From assembly GCA_013365365.1 (NCBI GenBank), contig JABVXU010000007.1, positions 186,001 through 250,000 of the forward strand: a stretch of 64,000 bases of DNA. The letters run 5' to 3'. The first letter of the stretch is position 1. The number at the start of each line of letters is the position of its first letter. The position numbers were made by a program, and so were the translations under genes. The notes under the pieces are model-generated. The model was not told the origin of the DNA. It did no database searches and was given only the letters and a program-made list of their open reading frames with translations. Source of the DNA: Cruorifilaria tuberocauda. Its lineage: Eukaryota > Nematoda > Chromadorea > Rhabditida > Onchocercidae. Below are positions 52,001-64,000 of the stretch, piece by piece.

Positions 52001-53980
52001 TAGTAGATAATAAGCAATAGAATACATGAATAGGATCAAAAATTGGATAGTAATATATATTTCGATATTAAATTTAATTATCCGTTTTTCATTGGTTGTG
52101 GATAATATTTAATTTAATGAATAAATTTTCGCAAATGAAAAATATCAATTTTAAATTCGACCATGTCATCGAAATTTTGATGGAAATGAAGAGATAGCAC
52201 TCGGTAAAGTGGATAGAATTATATGTTGAAAATTATATGTTAAAATTAATTTTTGACTAATATAACTTTTAAAGTTTCAATGAAATGAGATATATAAAGA
52301 AACGAAAAGAGAAAGAGAGAGAAGGAAGAGGGAAAAGGTTAAATTTGTGTTATTGAATTGCTTGAATGTTAATAAAATGGAAGAAAGATTTCCCAAACAT
52401 TCTTCCAGAAATTTGGATATCTGATATACATATATTTCATTTATGATTTTCTTATTAATTATAAAATCGTTAAATTCATATTACAATTTCAATTAATAGT
52501 GTATCAAACAATCACAATAATTATTTTATGTATTTCGTTACGTAAATTATATAAATATACATAAATATTAAATTATAATTAATTTAAGATGTTTAAATTA
52601 TTTGCATTAATTCAAATTACATTCTAGTCGTTTTATTGACAAGTAAAGCATTGTTCCTGATTTTAGTGATGCAAATGATAGCTTATTCTAAGCTTTTACT
52701 CTATTTTTACTTTAAGCGTAAAATTTCACCTACGTTAGACATGGAAGTTATTAATGTCCAAAATTAATTACATTTACCACAAAAATAGAAAAAAAAAGGT
52801 ACAAATATCATTTTATCAAGCTTAATGTAGTAGTAATTATATTTGATACATAATACCTCCAATAATAGTAATAATAATTATTATGATAATTAATGCTCAT
52901 TTTGTATTATATTGCTTGCAAAAATTATCAAAAATTTACGATAGTTCAATTTGAAATAATACTTTGCTGTATGGATATTTCAGTTCGACAGCTAATTTCA
53001 ATTTATTTATCCTTTCATTTGCTAATTAAATTGAATTTCGTGTTAGTTACTGCTAAGCTATGTTATTTATTTTATTTTATTGACAAAAATATTTTAATAT
53101 TAACATTAACTCATAGCAACAACAACAACAGCAATAATTCCAACCATTTCTCTCTCTCTCTCTCCCTCTCTCTCCTTCTCCTCTCTATCTCTTCTATCCT
53201 TTCCTAAATTTTTATAAATGTAAAATTAGATATTAAAATTGCATTCATTCACATTCGAGAAATTTGCTTGTTGTTTGATCGCTTGGATTACTCATCAACT
53301 ATTGTATTTTTTAATCGAAAAATGGAAAAAAATCAAATAGCTTTTGTACAGTTGTCATTATTTTGGTGAGAATTGATGGAATGCTAACGTTCAAAGCTTG
53401 CTGATAGCTTACTTATTTTAGCTGCACATGATCGTTTCAGTATTTCTTTCGTTTTGTTCTTTAATTCATCGAAGAATTTTTTCTTTCTCGTTTTTTTTTT
53501 TGTATTGAAATGATAATGATCAGAGGTTTTCCTTTTCTTTCTTTCTTCCGTTTTTTTTTTTGTTACTTATAAAATAATCATTATGTCGCACCGTCTTTCT
53601 TAATTCACTAAAATGGATATTTCATGAAAAAAAAAATGTAGCATTTGATTATCAAATTTACGAGTACCATTATAATGATTGAAAATTTCTAAGAGGACAG
53701 TAAGTATTGTTTTTATCGTTGATTAAAAAAAATTCCCAACTAAATTTTGCTTATTATTGAAATTTAAATTCAAATATTACAAATTAAATTTGTATTCATT
53801 TAAATATTCATTTTTTAATATTCACTTATAAAACAATCATATCTTTGTCCTTTTTTGCTAATTTTCATGATAGATGAAAAGTATTTGCAGCACGTATAAT
53901 TTATTTTTCCATTAACGTTCTTCCATATATTTTGATTTTTCCACTAAGCTTAAATTTCGTTCAGAATAATTATACTTTAG
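49017..53980. other. 5-kb non-coding gap
   Basis: The longest stretch without a supported gene. It is AT-rich. Open frames at 49766-50023, 51594-51782 and 52893-53207 were examined and look like chance (Phe/Ile/Leu/Tyr-rich, poor starts). It contains an inverted pair of an 18-base A/T motif (about 51017 and 51140) and the microsatellites listed separately. It may hold regulatory DNA or long introns/UTR of the gene at 53981. Confidence 0.45.
53116..53205. repeat. CAA and CT/TC microsatellites
   Basis: CAACAACAACAACAG followed within 30 bases by a (TC)n tract with interruptions (about 53149-53202). Confidence 0.85.
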
Positions 53981-55043
53981 ATGTCATTGGATGAAGTAAC
54001 AAATACAACGATATTTACAGTAACGTCAACTGAAGTACAAAAAAGTACAATAGAGGAATTATTCGAAATTCCTATAACTCATCATTTATTACCCATCTGT
54101 CTTATGGTTCTCGTTCTGCTTACCTTATTATTAGCATGTCTTTATGACTGCAAAGTTAACAGAGATTGTTGCAGGTAAATTTTATCTTTTTTTTTTCCAT
54201 TTTTTATAAAAATAAATAGTGAAAAAGAAAGTTACGAAATAAATCTTAAATTATCGAACCAACTTTGTCTTTAAAGTTAAAGATAATTGTAGAAAGAAAA
54301 ATTAACGAAATTCATATTTTTGTTTTTGAGATGATTTATATGAGCTTTTATAGGTAATTTTTCATGACAATTTTATATTGCTTTTTATTTTCATTTCGAA
54401 AAATATCGTAAAACTGACCAACAAAAAAAAATCTTTCATATCACGATAAATTTAACAGTTAACTGTTCCAATTTTAATATTGAACCACAGTTATTGGCAA
54501 TTCCTGTAACTCAACGTTTTCATTGCTTGTTACTTGTAATATTCAATTTACTGTCATAAAATACATTTAAAAAACAGGGACTTGAAATTGAAATTAATTA
54601 AATAAGTCATATATTTATTTTTATAATAGAAATTTAATCAATTCTCTTCTTCCTTTTTATTTGTTCTCTGCTTCAGCTATTTTTGTTTTTAAATACAGTA
54701 ACTGCCAACTGATTAGATTTAGCAGTTCAATAGTTTTAAGGGAAAAAACTACTTTCATTATCCGTAAGAAATGAAGAGAGTGGACAGTGAAATTTTTATA
54801 ACATTAAATATTTCAAAAAAAATAAAATAGAAACTAAGTATAAAAACTGCTCTATTTCTCCTCCATTTGATTTCAACAGTAAAATAATTTGCCCAAAGCA
54901 GGCATTGTGCAAATCTTTAGCACACTTTCTCATAATTTTATTTCAGGAAACGCTCAGAATCGCGATCACCGTGGGCTGCTAAAACCGATATATACTTATA
55001 TGACGGTGAAACAAGTGAATCAAGGGTATCCGGTGTCGAATAA
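53981..55043 (+). CDS. candidate single-pass membrane protein, 96 aa, unrecognised
   Basis: Two exons joining in phase (53981-54174 and 54947-55043). The N-terminal 40 residues are polar and Thr/Ser-rich with potential N-glycosylation (NTT), followed by one strong membrane helix (LLPICLMVLVLLTLLLACLY), a Cys/basic juxtamembrane stretch (DCKVNRDCCRKRSES) and a short acidic tail with Tyr residues (DIYLYDGETSES). Donor GTAAAT and acceptor TTTCAG are canonical, and the second exon keeps gene-like codon use, which supports a real gene. Juxtamembrane cysteines could be palmitoylated. There is no signal peptide, so the topology is uncertain. AATAAA signals follow at 55052 and 55165. The family was not recognised. 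Confidence 0.6.
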
Positions 55044-55952
55044 ACATCATGAATAAAATTTCCTCTAGAGTTTGCTTCTATATATTACTGAATTGTAGTT
55101 GCCGCTTTGCGCCGAACAATTCAAAAACTTCTTTCTCCTAATTTTTCATTAAAGTAGTGAAGATAATAAAGTATTATATTAAAGCAAAAATCATTGATTT
55201 TTTCAAACAGGCAAAGATCTATAGCACAGCTCTTCGAACTCTCCTTAATGATGTGAACTTCGATTATCAGGTTTATTTACAACTTCCTGCCTGAAGTTTA
55301 GTGATGAAAATTGCCAATTCTATCAGACTCCGAGATTTCTAGGAAGCAAAACTTCATCATGAGAGTTATTTCGGAAAGATATCCGAAAACGAAAATGACG
55401 AGAAAAAAGTGAAAATTTAAGTAGCTTATTAATCCTTATCGTTCTCATGAAAAAGACATAGGGAAAATTACAAATTATGGAAAAAGGCTAACTGTATTAT
55501 ATGTACATAGATTTATTCAACGACTTACTAGACGAATTTGTGAATTCAGGAATTTTTTTCAAATTTTCAACTATAAAATTCGTAAAAAAATATCTGAATA
55601 AGTCACATATTAATCACAAAATGCAAATGTCAACCATACTGTAATAAATTAAGAGATATAAAATGACGCGAGATGCTTGAAATGCACTTTAACAAATCAT
55701 GAAAACAATTTAAAATTGTCAAACAACAGAAAGGAGATCCGTTTACAATCAGTGACTTGTTGAACATATTGGGAGCTGACAAAATTAAAAGAAGCAGTAA
55801 GAGTGCAACTGCAAACTTTGCAGGAGGAAATTCCGTTCAACAGATCTCCTACAAAGAGCACCAGCTCAATGATAGACAAAGAATTCCACGTTTAGAAGAA
55901 ATTTTTAGCGAACTAACAGAATCGCAATAATCAAAAAGAGAATACTTTCAGT
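55044..55952. other. intergenic between convergent genes
   Basis: About 900 bases between two convergent 3' ends. AATAAA at 55165-55170 could serve the plus-strand gene. No exon was recognised; a minus open frame at 55697-55879 has no support. Confidence 0.45.
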
Positions 55953-58887
55953 TTATGCACATTTCTTCGAAACAATCGACTTGCCCTCGTCATCATATTC
56001 TGCACGACTAATCCACATTTGTTGAAAAGCACCCTGCAATTTCCTGTTTATATTTAATTAACAAAGAATAAGATAAGGGATTGAACAACATAACCTACAA
56101 GTGAAGCTAGAATCGATCCGCCAATCCATGCTCCAAATCTTCGTTCCATTGGTGTAGGCGCTGCATAAACCCTTAGTTTTATTGTCTGAAAGTGGAGAAC
56201 TTTATAGATAACAGATAACACATATAAAAATTATATAAATAAAGCAAATATATTATAGCATACTAACCGGTGGGCATTTGTGAGCAAGATCATGATTAAG
56301 CCTTTCAGTAAATCCCATCAATAACGAATTACCACCAGTCACCATTAAACCGCTATACATCGTCTGCAAAAGCTTTTTTTGAATCAAATTTTTGGTATGA
56401 ATCAAAGAGAACGATAATAATTATCAACGATACATGCATGAGTGAACATAAATTGATTACACTTCTCAAATTGATTACGTATCTCAAAATCTTTTTTCCT
56501 AATTCTCTTTAAATAACTGACCGGTCGTATATCAATGTCACACATTCCACAAGCTGTAGCTGCAATTTGCGAAACTGACATGATTGAGGAAGCATTTACT
56601 GTCTGAAAATATGAGTCAATCGAATATCAAGAAAATGTTATTAAATAAATACTCGAGAAATTTCACCTTTAAATAAGTAGTGTCAAATAAGCCCTCCGGA
56701 ATTTTGATTCTTTCCGCTTGAAATTCTTTGCTATATCCATTTGGAAAGCAGAACGGTGACGATGGTAACTTTTCCGCAAATCTGAAGCAAATAAATTGCA
56801 ATGATTCACAAGAGTTAACCATGAGTCTAATTGACCAAAAAATAATAATAAGATCCAAATTACTTCTATAAGATTTCAAAATTATCGTTCATGAATATGA
56901 AACTAGAAAGTAAATTAGTTCAAATAACAGACTTGTAAATGAAAACCATTTTCTTGGTCGAAAAACTTATTAATTAGAAAAATAATCATTTTTTGAAACT
57001 TACTCAACATCTATAGGAGTATCGCAGCACTGCAATACTGAAGCAGCCAGATCTTCCAGAATTTGCTGAAGATGAGCAATTTCACTTTATTTTTATGAAT
57101 TGAAAAGACAAACGCTGATTTACCTTCCAGCAACAATTTATTAAATACCTTTTCCATATATGCTTCGTAGCTTTTCGTAACTTCAGGCAAATTTTTCTTT
57201 TCAGTCCACACAGCAGGTTCCATTTCATTAACCACTTCCTAAAAAATTAATTGCGTTAAAATGTTAGTAGTAGACGCATGCATGTTTACCCACAAGATAC
57301 TGCTCGAATATCAACAGAAACGACACCTTCGATGCAATTTTATAAGAAGGCACAACGTCAATCTTTTGCTCTTCAAGCATCAAACGGCATTGCTCTGCAA
57401 TCATATCGCCTCCAACTGGCTGCTTTACCACCGCTGAAAAAATATTTATTCTTTGTCCAATATCACAAAAACTTTCATTTACACTAATGAGTGTTGCCTT
57501 AAATTTAATAACTTTTATACTCAGAGCTAAACAAAAACATTTCGATAATGCCAAATTAATGAATAAAATACATAAGGTATATGAAAAGACTACCATGTGT
57601 TATACAGTATCCATCAAATACAGGAACAGCCGAAGTTTGTGTAGCACCACTATCCAGAATTAATCCAGCTGTTCGACCATTTGCATAACTGAGATAATGT
57701 ACTCGTAATAAAAAGCAAGCACTGCCAGTTAAGAATATGTCTTACTCACTCAAAAGAAAATAAAAATTCAAAGGTATTAAGTGAAAATTTACCACGAAAG
57801 AACAGCATTCTTAACAACATAGAATGTAGGAACATTATATTTCTCGAACATCAATTCCGTCAGTTTCTCACGATTTGCTTTTGTGTTCCACTGTAGCAAG
57901 TAATTTAGTTAACTAAGTTAAAGCATAATATAAGCTAGAAAAAATAAATTATCACGGGTTAAGAGAAAATCTCGAATAAAGGAACTGTCGGTGAACAAAT
58001 AAATAAATGTGTGATGAATGAAATGGAAACATGAATAAATTATATCTAACATATCAGAACAGTTAAATATTCAGCAATTAAACTTACTGCAGCTTCAGAA
58101 AACAATACCGGCTGATACTGGCTTTCAGAGAATAAAATACGACTGTACGAAAAATCAACCAGCTGCTCGAAAATATCCCAGTCATCAACTAAATATTGCA
58201 GTAAACTATGATACTTCATGAACAGAAAAGATTTCACTTAGAACAAAAGAAACATACTCATGCAATCCTTCATGTAGCTTTTAATCTCCGTCTTCGGTCG
58301 TGGAACATTAACGAATGTCCGTCCAACGAAATATTCCTTCATTTTTGCTTTCTGGGCATTTTGGTCCAAAGTGTCATCCATTTCATCCAGAACTTCACGT
58401 ACACCAACTTGACTTGGTATATCACCCTATAAAACAATATAAAATTATATTAAAAATTTTCTAACTTTAACGAAAATGACACAGTTCATTACAGGAAATA
58501 AAATATATGGTCTGTTAATCATAACTGTCCTAACATTTGCTACCATGATATAGCTTGACTTTGAACATACTTCAGTGATTCATTCTAATCTCTTAAAAAT
58601 CTTCAATATCAACTTTCACTTAAAGTTGCTTCATTAAATTCATGAAAAAATTACTTTTGGAAATTCTTCACCAGCAAAACCCACTCGAAATGTGTGCGAA
58701 CCCGGGTCGAAAACCAAAGCACCAACTTCATCTAAATAATAAACATTAATGGGAATTGATTAGGCCTGCTAACTCTTAACATATATCTTTAAATTAAGAT
58801 TATTAAATGTTATATTGATGCTAACGCACGTATTATTTCATATAGGAAAGGTATGAACTTACCACCGCCATAAACTCCTCCACTCAT
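55953..58887 (-). CDS. swsn-6: BAF53/ACTL6 actin-related protein of SWI/SNF complexes
   Basis: 427 aa in 14 exons: 58887-58863, 58731-58655, 58426-58258, 58188-58088, 57890-57793, 57688-57594, 57433-57327, 57238-57149, 57065-57004, 56781-56667, 56602-56522, 56363-56268, 56185-56099, 56033-55953; all phases join and the length equals human ACTL6A. Seen: N-terminal [20 protein letters not shown]; the BAF53 insert [38 protein letters not shown]; phosphate loop [19 protein letters not shown]; adenosine-motif [12 protein letters not shown]; and the end [23 protein letters not shown]53 is a shared subunit of BAF/PBAF, INO80 and TIP60 remodellers, binding the HSA helix of the ATPase (family knowledge). 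RUVBL1 elsewhere in the window belongs to two of the same complexes. It is divergently arranged with FAF2. Confidence 0.97.
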
Positions 58888-59611
58888 GATTACACGTAAT
58901 TTTCTATAAAATCTGCAATGAGTAAGTCTTTACACGATAGTTCATCTCGTCAATATTAATATCAATTCACAAATCATCAAGACCACTCCTAATTATTCCT
59001 CACATTAGCTTTCAACCAATCCTGACTACCAGAATTTCATATTTCGACGAAATCCGGTTTGCCGTCGTGTTACGTCACCTCGCAATGAAACTTTAAAGTC
59101 TGGTAGTGGGGATCGTATTGGTGTTCATTGTCACTTCTCCCGAAATACGATGTCATTTTTTCGGATAATCTTGTATAGGTTGGAAATATTTCGTTTTTAG
59201 TGAATTTAGAAATGAATCGAATTGTGTTCTGTCCTTCCTTGGAATACACTGTTTACTGTCATATTTAGTTTAACGAAACGATACTTTTCGTAACGTTAAA
59301 TAAATTAAGAATTATATCGCATATCATACGGTGATTTCAAACTTGCTTTATTTGTGGTTACATTACGGTTTATTTGAACGTTGTTCTCATGTCGATAACA
59401 AATTTCATTATCAGAGAAGCTATGTTTATTTCATCGATTTGTTACTCATAAAATTATTCCAACAACCGGTGCTTATAGTTATTTTTTAGGAAACTTAAAC
59501 GTCCTGTATTGATATTCCTTATCACTCATGAAACTTAAGTGACATTGAAGGACAGGTCTAAATTTTAGCGTTTCAGTAGATCCAGTCGGAAATTTGTTTT
59601 GACGTGTAAAA
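58888..59611. promoter_or_regulatory. shared divergent promoter region of BAF53 and FAF2
   Basis: The 724 bases between two divergent start codons are less AT-rich than the surroundings, mainly around 58980-59180. TTACGTCA at 59070-59077 matches the CREB/ATF-type consensus TGACGTAA on the minus strand. No TATA box was seen near either start. Confidence 0.45.
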
Positions 59612-62600
59612 ATGGCAGCAGAAGATAGCGAAGAACATACGAATTGCATCAACAGTTTCAAGGTTCATAGAACATTACGGATTCGGGCGGATATTTGTGG
59701 TTGAAGAATAATTTTTTTAAACGTCATGAGGATTTAATTTTTTCATAGAATAATCTCATAAGCCATGAAGTGAACTTTGAAGCAACAAATAGGAGACATT
59801 TCCGAGCCTTTGGATTTTATTTAATTTTATTAATATATATAGATCATTTTATTAAATTATTATCAGTGATCATGGTAATCCACATTTTTTCTGTTTTGAC
59901 AAAGTTTCCCCATGCAGAGATGAATTGAAAATTGTATAGCTCTTTAACCAATATTTAAAACTGAACTTATTATTTAAATTAGTTAAACATCCAGCACTTT
60001 TAATATATATATATATATATAGAGGTAAGGTTATCTTAGATGTAGGAAAGCTTGAGAGATTATGTTGTTTAGACATAGAAAAGTTAAATATGATTGATGT
60101 AGTTTATATAGTTATATAATATATCATGATCTGTTTTGCTTCAATATCAATAATATAATCAGAACTATTAAATATCATACAGCACAAGACTGGTATTTGT
60201 TACAGGAAGTGTGTGCAGTAGGCGATAAGTTAGCAAAGGATTTCTTGGTTTATAACCATTGGAATTTGGAAGCTGCAGTCCAGCATTTCTTTCATGTAAT
60301 TCCAAGTTATTTCCGTTTTCAGATTAAAATTTCACTCTTTTTTTGGATTAACATGTAAAATAAGCGTGTCGTGACGGTAGATTAGTCGATTAAGTTTTTT
60401 TTCTTACTACATAATGTTAGATTTTCTTTGTCTTTTATTCTGTGTGGCTCATATTCATTTTCAGACTGATGGACGATTGGAAGAGGAAGAAGAACAAAAT
60501 GCATCAAACGCAGCAAACGAGTTACGACATAGACATGTGCAAGTAAATGAACCGTCAACTTCGCAGTAAGTCCTTTTATTCGAATTCTTGATGAATGATA
60601 GCATTTCCTAAACGAAAATGCCAAATTGAATAATAATATTTTAAGAGAAGTCGCACTAAATTATTTTGATTCATCAGTAAATAAAAAAATACTATTACAT
60701 CAAAGAATTATAAATGATTTTTGTTAGCTTTAAATTTTTTAGAACTGCAAATCGAAAGTCGCCGTTACCTCCTTTAAAAGTATCGTTGAAGAGACGTTCT
60801 CCACCTCCGCTTACCTGGTTTGAATGGACAATTGCAGTTATCAAACTTCCATTCTTTATTGCTTATCAAAGCCTATTCGAGCTTATCAGCTTCCTATGTA
60901 GGTTATCAAAAAATTCTTTAATTTCACAGTAGTTTAAAAGGTTCTGATTATTAAGAATAATAAATATTGAATGATGTCGATGTGTGAAGGTGCTATGTTA
61001 GGAAGTTTAATTTTTTTTCATAATGATCTCTATGCTGTACTTTTTTTATAAGTAAGTGTTTTGAGTAATCGGGAAGGAGAGGCAGATTTCTTATTTATTT
61101 TAATTAAGGGTCGTTGTTCCGAGCACCGCCATTGGCAGTTGCTGATTCAAGAGGTGATGTACGAAATTTTATCGACGAATTCAATACACATTTTGGCGAT
61201 TCCAATGATGGAATCCGTTTCTTTAGTGGATCGTATGATGATGTCAGTTATTATTAATTTAGGATTAAAAGCTTAGCAATTTAACAGTTAGAGAAAGTAA
61301 AGTTAATGAATAGTCCCCTAATAATTTCTAAAAACGGTTTAAAATTTTTAATGATATTTATTGTTAACGAATAGCATTATTACTTCTTTTTAGGCTATAA
61401 ACGAATGCAAAAATTCGTTACGTTTCATGATTGTCTATTTGCACAATCCATCACATGAGTCTTGTGAACGTTTTGTCCGTGAAACATTACTTAGTTATCA
61501 AATGAAACAGTTTTTGGATCGGAATGAAATTCTGCTATGGGGAGTATCTGTGCGCAGTCAGGAAGGTTATAAAGGTAACATAAAAAGCTTTTCTCGTGAT
61601 ATACAAAGATCTATCATAGTAATTTCGAGATTTTCCTTCCCTGATGCTTAAGTTGCTTCACTTTGAGCAGTTTATGCTGATATGATTTTAATTTGCTGTT
61701 GAGGAAAGTTTTTTTATCCATAATTTTCTCAAGCGATTGGTGACACTTCGATGACATTTCATCCCTTGCATTTCTATTGTTCTTACCAATTCCGGTTTTG
61801 CAGTATCAATGGCTCTTCGAGAGAACACATATCCATTTCTCGGTCTACTTTGTATGCGTGAGACGCGAATGGTTTTAGTAAGTTTAAAAGTGTTTGAGCA
61901 TTTGTTGAAGCTGCTTTTAATTCTTGTAAGGCATTTTCTTGTAGAACATACTTTTATGTTGAACATTTTCGATTAAAAGAGTACATATCTAGTTATATTG
62001 GTAGAATAGGTATGTATTTATAAAATCCTTTTATTTTTTTAGTCACAGTGGTTTCGGGTTAATCATATAATTTATGTCTGCAACTAGTTTTATATCGATT
62101 CCCTACTCGTTACTATCACAGGTATTGCGATTGGAAGGCGAATATGAACTTGAGCCTATGCTTTTCACAATTCAAACGGCCATTGATGAAAATCGCAGCT
62201 ATTTAGATGCTATAAGGAATGAAAGGTATAATCCATCCATTGGTAATTAATTTTTTGATAAATCCCTAAATCGAAGCCTATTGCTGTTCATTATTTTAGG
62301 CATCAGCGTGAAGTGAACAATCGCATTTTGCGTGAACAAGAATCGGATTATCAGCGAAGTTTGGCAGCCGATCGAGCACGCTTAAATGAGAGGAGGCGAG
62401 CTGAGAGCGAGCGAAAAATAGCTGAAATAAAGGAAGCAGAAGAAAAGAAGAAAAAACAAGAAAAGAAAGAAGTGATTTTACTTTATTTCCAATATTTTAT
62501 TAGTTGTGAGCTCTTCATATCGATGATGATTTTTATATAATGGTGTATAATATTGAGTTCACTTCAATGCTAGATCATAGATAAGAAGAATGACTGAGAA

Positions 62601-63603
62601 CAAACTGCTGTTGGCTCTTCGGATTGGTATTGATCCATAACCGATCATAAATTTCCTTGAAGGAATTAGTTATGAAGCAATGATTGCTGTTCTGTCAATA
62701 TGGTAATTTGAAGAAATCTTGGGTTTCCGGAAAAACTTTTGTTTGAGTATGGTAGGTACAGAAATAAAAGTATCATCAGAAGAAATTTTAATATTGCTTA
62801 TTAGTTTTTCGGTTCGGCTTAGAAGAATTGACTGCTTAATAGCATCAGTCTTGACTTTAGCCATAATTTTGTCATAAAATTATTCATAAACTTCATATTT
62901 TGCTAGCATTCAGAAATTAAATGCTATAAGACTGAAATTGGCAGACGAATTACCACCAGAGTCACAAGCATCTGACTGTATTCGAGTAAGTGTGCGATTT
63001 CCCAATGGCGAACGTTTTGAAAGGCGGTTCGATGTTACAAATAGTCTGGAGGCTAGTCTTTTTTCATTTTCCTTTTTGCATCTAAATTCGCAACAATTTC
63101 AGTGCTGTCGAGAGATTTGGCTGGTTGAATGATACTTCATAATTAAATTCTGATAATTAAATTGATTTTCTATTTAGTAATGGCCATTTCTAAAAATCTA
63201 CACAATTTCGATTGGGTCAACTGTTTTGCCTTCTTTTGATATATAACAAGCAAATTATGGTTTCTTCATTTTCCTGGTTTACTAAATTCGTATTTTTCTA
63301 ATGAGGGCTGGTATTCATTTACTCTTTAGTTACTGGAGCACTTCTTTTAATGCCTTTATGTTAATAAATTTTATTGTTTTGCAATATATTTATTTGTAGT
63401 TGTTGTTTAACGCAACTTTGGCTCACAAGAATTGCCCACCGAATCTTACGCTGTTATCGAGTTATCCGAGAAAGCAACTCAATTGTGCACCCGAATGGTA
63501 TCGTGAATTTGGAATAGTGTTAGATCCAGCTAATATTCCAACGTTTCGAGATTGTGGTTTTGAAAAGTCAGTGGTTGTTTTAGTGCAAGATAATGACGCA
63601 TAG
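59612..63603 (+). CDS. faf2: FAF2/UBXD8 homologue (UBA-UAS-UBX protein)
   Basis: 467 aa in 11 exons: 59612-59662, 60206-60295, 60465-60565, 60743-60897, 61109-61242, 61394-61574, 61804-61877, 62122-62225, 62300-62471, 62914-63051, 63400-63603; all phases join. Domains: short UBA (HWNLEAAVQHFF); a membrane hairpin after LTWFEW (IKLPFFIAYQSLFELISFL); thioredoxin-like UAS region (LRFMIVYLHNPSHESC, ENTYPFLGLL); a charged coiled coil (RLNERRRAESERKIAEIKE); and a C-terminal UBX domain (RVSVRFPNGERFERRFD...). FAF2 inserts in the ER/lipid-droplet membrane and recruits p97/VCP for ER-associated degradation (family knowledge). The intron after exon 10 begins GCTAGT; this GC donor keeps SLELLFNATL aligned with the family, while nearby GT donors lead to stops or insertions. 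A small AG/GT-flanked segment at 63102-63122 was not used. Confidence 0.94.
60000..60024. repeat. (TA)n microsatellite in FAF2 intron 1
   Basis: About ten TA repeats at 60002-60020 within a generally A/T-rich intron. Confidence 0.85.
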
Positions 63604-64000
63604 GCATTGGCATTCATTGAAATTTTATTCACCTCAATTTTTTTGGTTTAAATAATGGTTTATCTATTATTTAAATTACCTAAGATCTTTCGGTTTTTAA
63701 AATGAGTGTGTGATTATGTAAGATTCAACTTGCAGATGATGATTCTGTGAAATAATTTGTTTCATTTAGTGCTGTTTTTTGATTTATTGGGTTTTGAAAT
63801 ACAAAATATTTCTTGATTGAATTGATTTTAATAATATTTTTTTAATATTAACCGGTGTTAAATATAGCCTAGGATTGTTTCAAATATGTCCCTGATCTGA
63901 CGAACTTTAATTGTATCGATAAAGCTTCTTGTATCTTTCAAATCTGTAATTTGTAATATGCGATTGTTTTTTCTCTGAAATGAATTTCAATGAATCTAAC
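63604..64000. other. FAF2 3' flank
   Basis: About 400 AT-rich bases after the FAF2 stop. No canonical AATAAA was found close to the stop and no other feature was recognised. Confidence 0.5.

Overview
The window is nuclear DNA from a nematode, most likely a clade III (spirurid or filarial) worm. This rests on very AT-rich intergenic DNA, genes broken into small exons with TTTCAG-type acceptors, probable spliced-leader acceptors just before start codons, and typical nematode families (a ground-like secreted protein and a NAS-type astacin). The genus is inference; no species-diagnostic marker is present. Coordinates for multi-exon genes span start codon to stop codon. Exon borders were set by hand from reading-frame continuity, splice dinucleotides and similarity to remembered families.

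Layout, left to right. A PWP1 WD40 gene enters from the left edge on the minus strand (1-1916). A poorly coding stretch (2.0-6.4 kb) holds three short uncertain ORFs. A plus-strand astacin metalloprotease (6397-13491) is followed by a plus-strand ground-like protein (15172-16677). Then eight conserved genes all lie on the minus strand: RBX2 (17.1 kb), peroxisomal acyl-CoA oxidase (18.1-22.6), MTERF3 (24.0-26.7), TOM22 (27.3-28.2), RUVBL1/pontin (29.0-32.2), an SLC10-type transporter (33.6-36.9), a PMP3/UPF0057 proteolipid (40.7-41.1) and TRAPPC2/sedlin (41.8-42.8). After that come plus-strand MFF (44.0-45.1), RSRC1-like SR protein (46.9-49.0), a long non-coding gap and a small single-pass membrane protein (54.0-55.0). 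The right end has the BAF53/ACTL6 actin-related protein (minus, 56.0-58.9), divergent from FAF2/UBXD8 (plus, 59.6-63.6).

Most genes are ordinary housekeeping functions: chromatin remodelling (RUVBL1, BAF53), ribosome biogenesis (PWP1), ubiquitin and ER-associated degradation (RBX2, FAF2), trafficking (TRAPPC2), splicing (RSRC1), and mitochondrial or peroxisomal biology (MTERF3, TOM22, MFF, ACOX). MTERF3 and TOM22 are immediate neighbours. The astacin and ground-like genes are the nematode-specific secreted, cuticle or matrix-type genes.

No large undescribed system is evident. The most unusual items are an intronless short secreted ORF behind a TATA/initiator-like promoter (about 39.3-39.6 kb), a near-perfect 34-bp-arm hairpin (45.5 kb), two probable GC-AG introns (ACOX and FAF2), splice-phase breaks in the astacin gene, and an exon-end duplication inside a ground-like intron.
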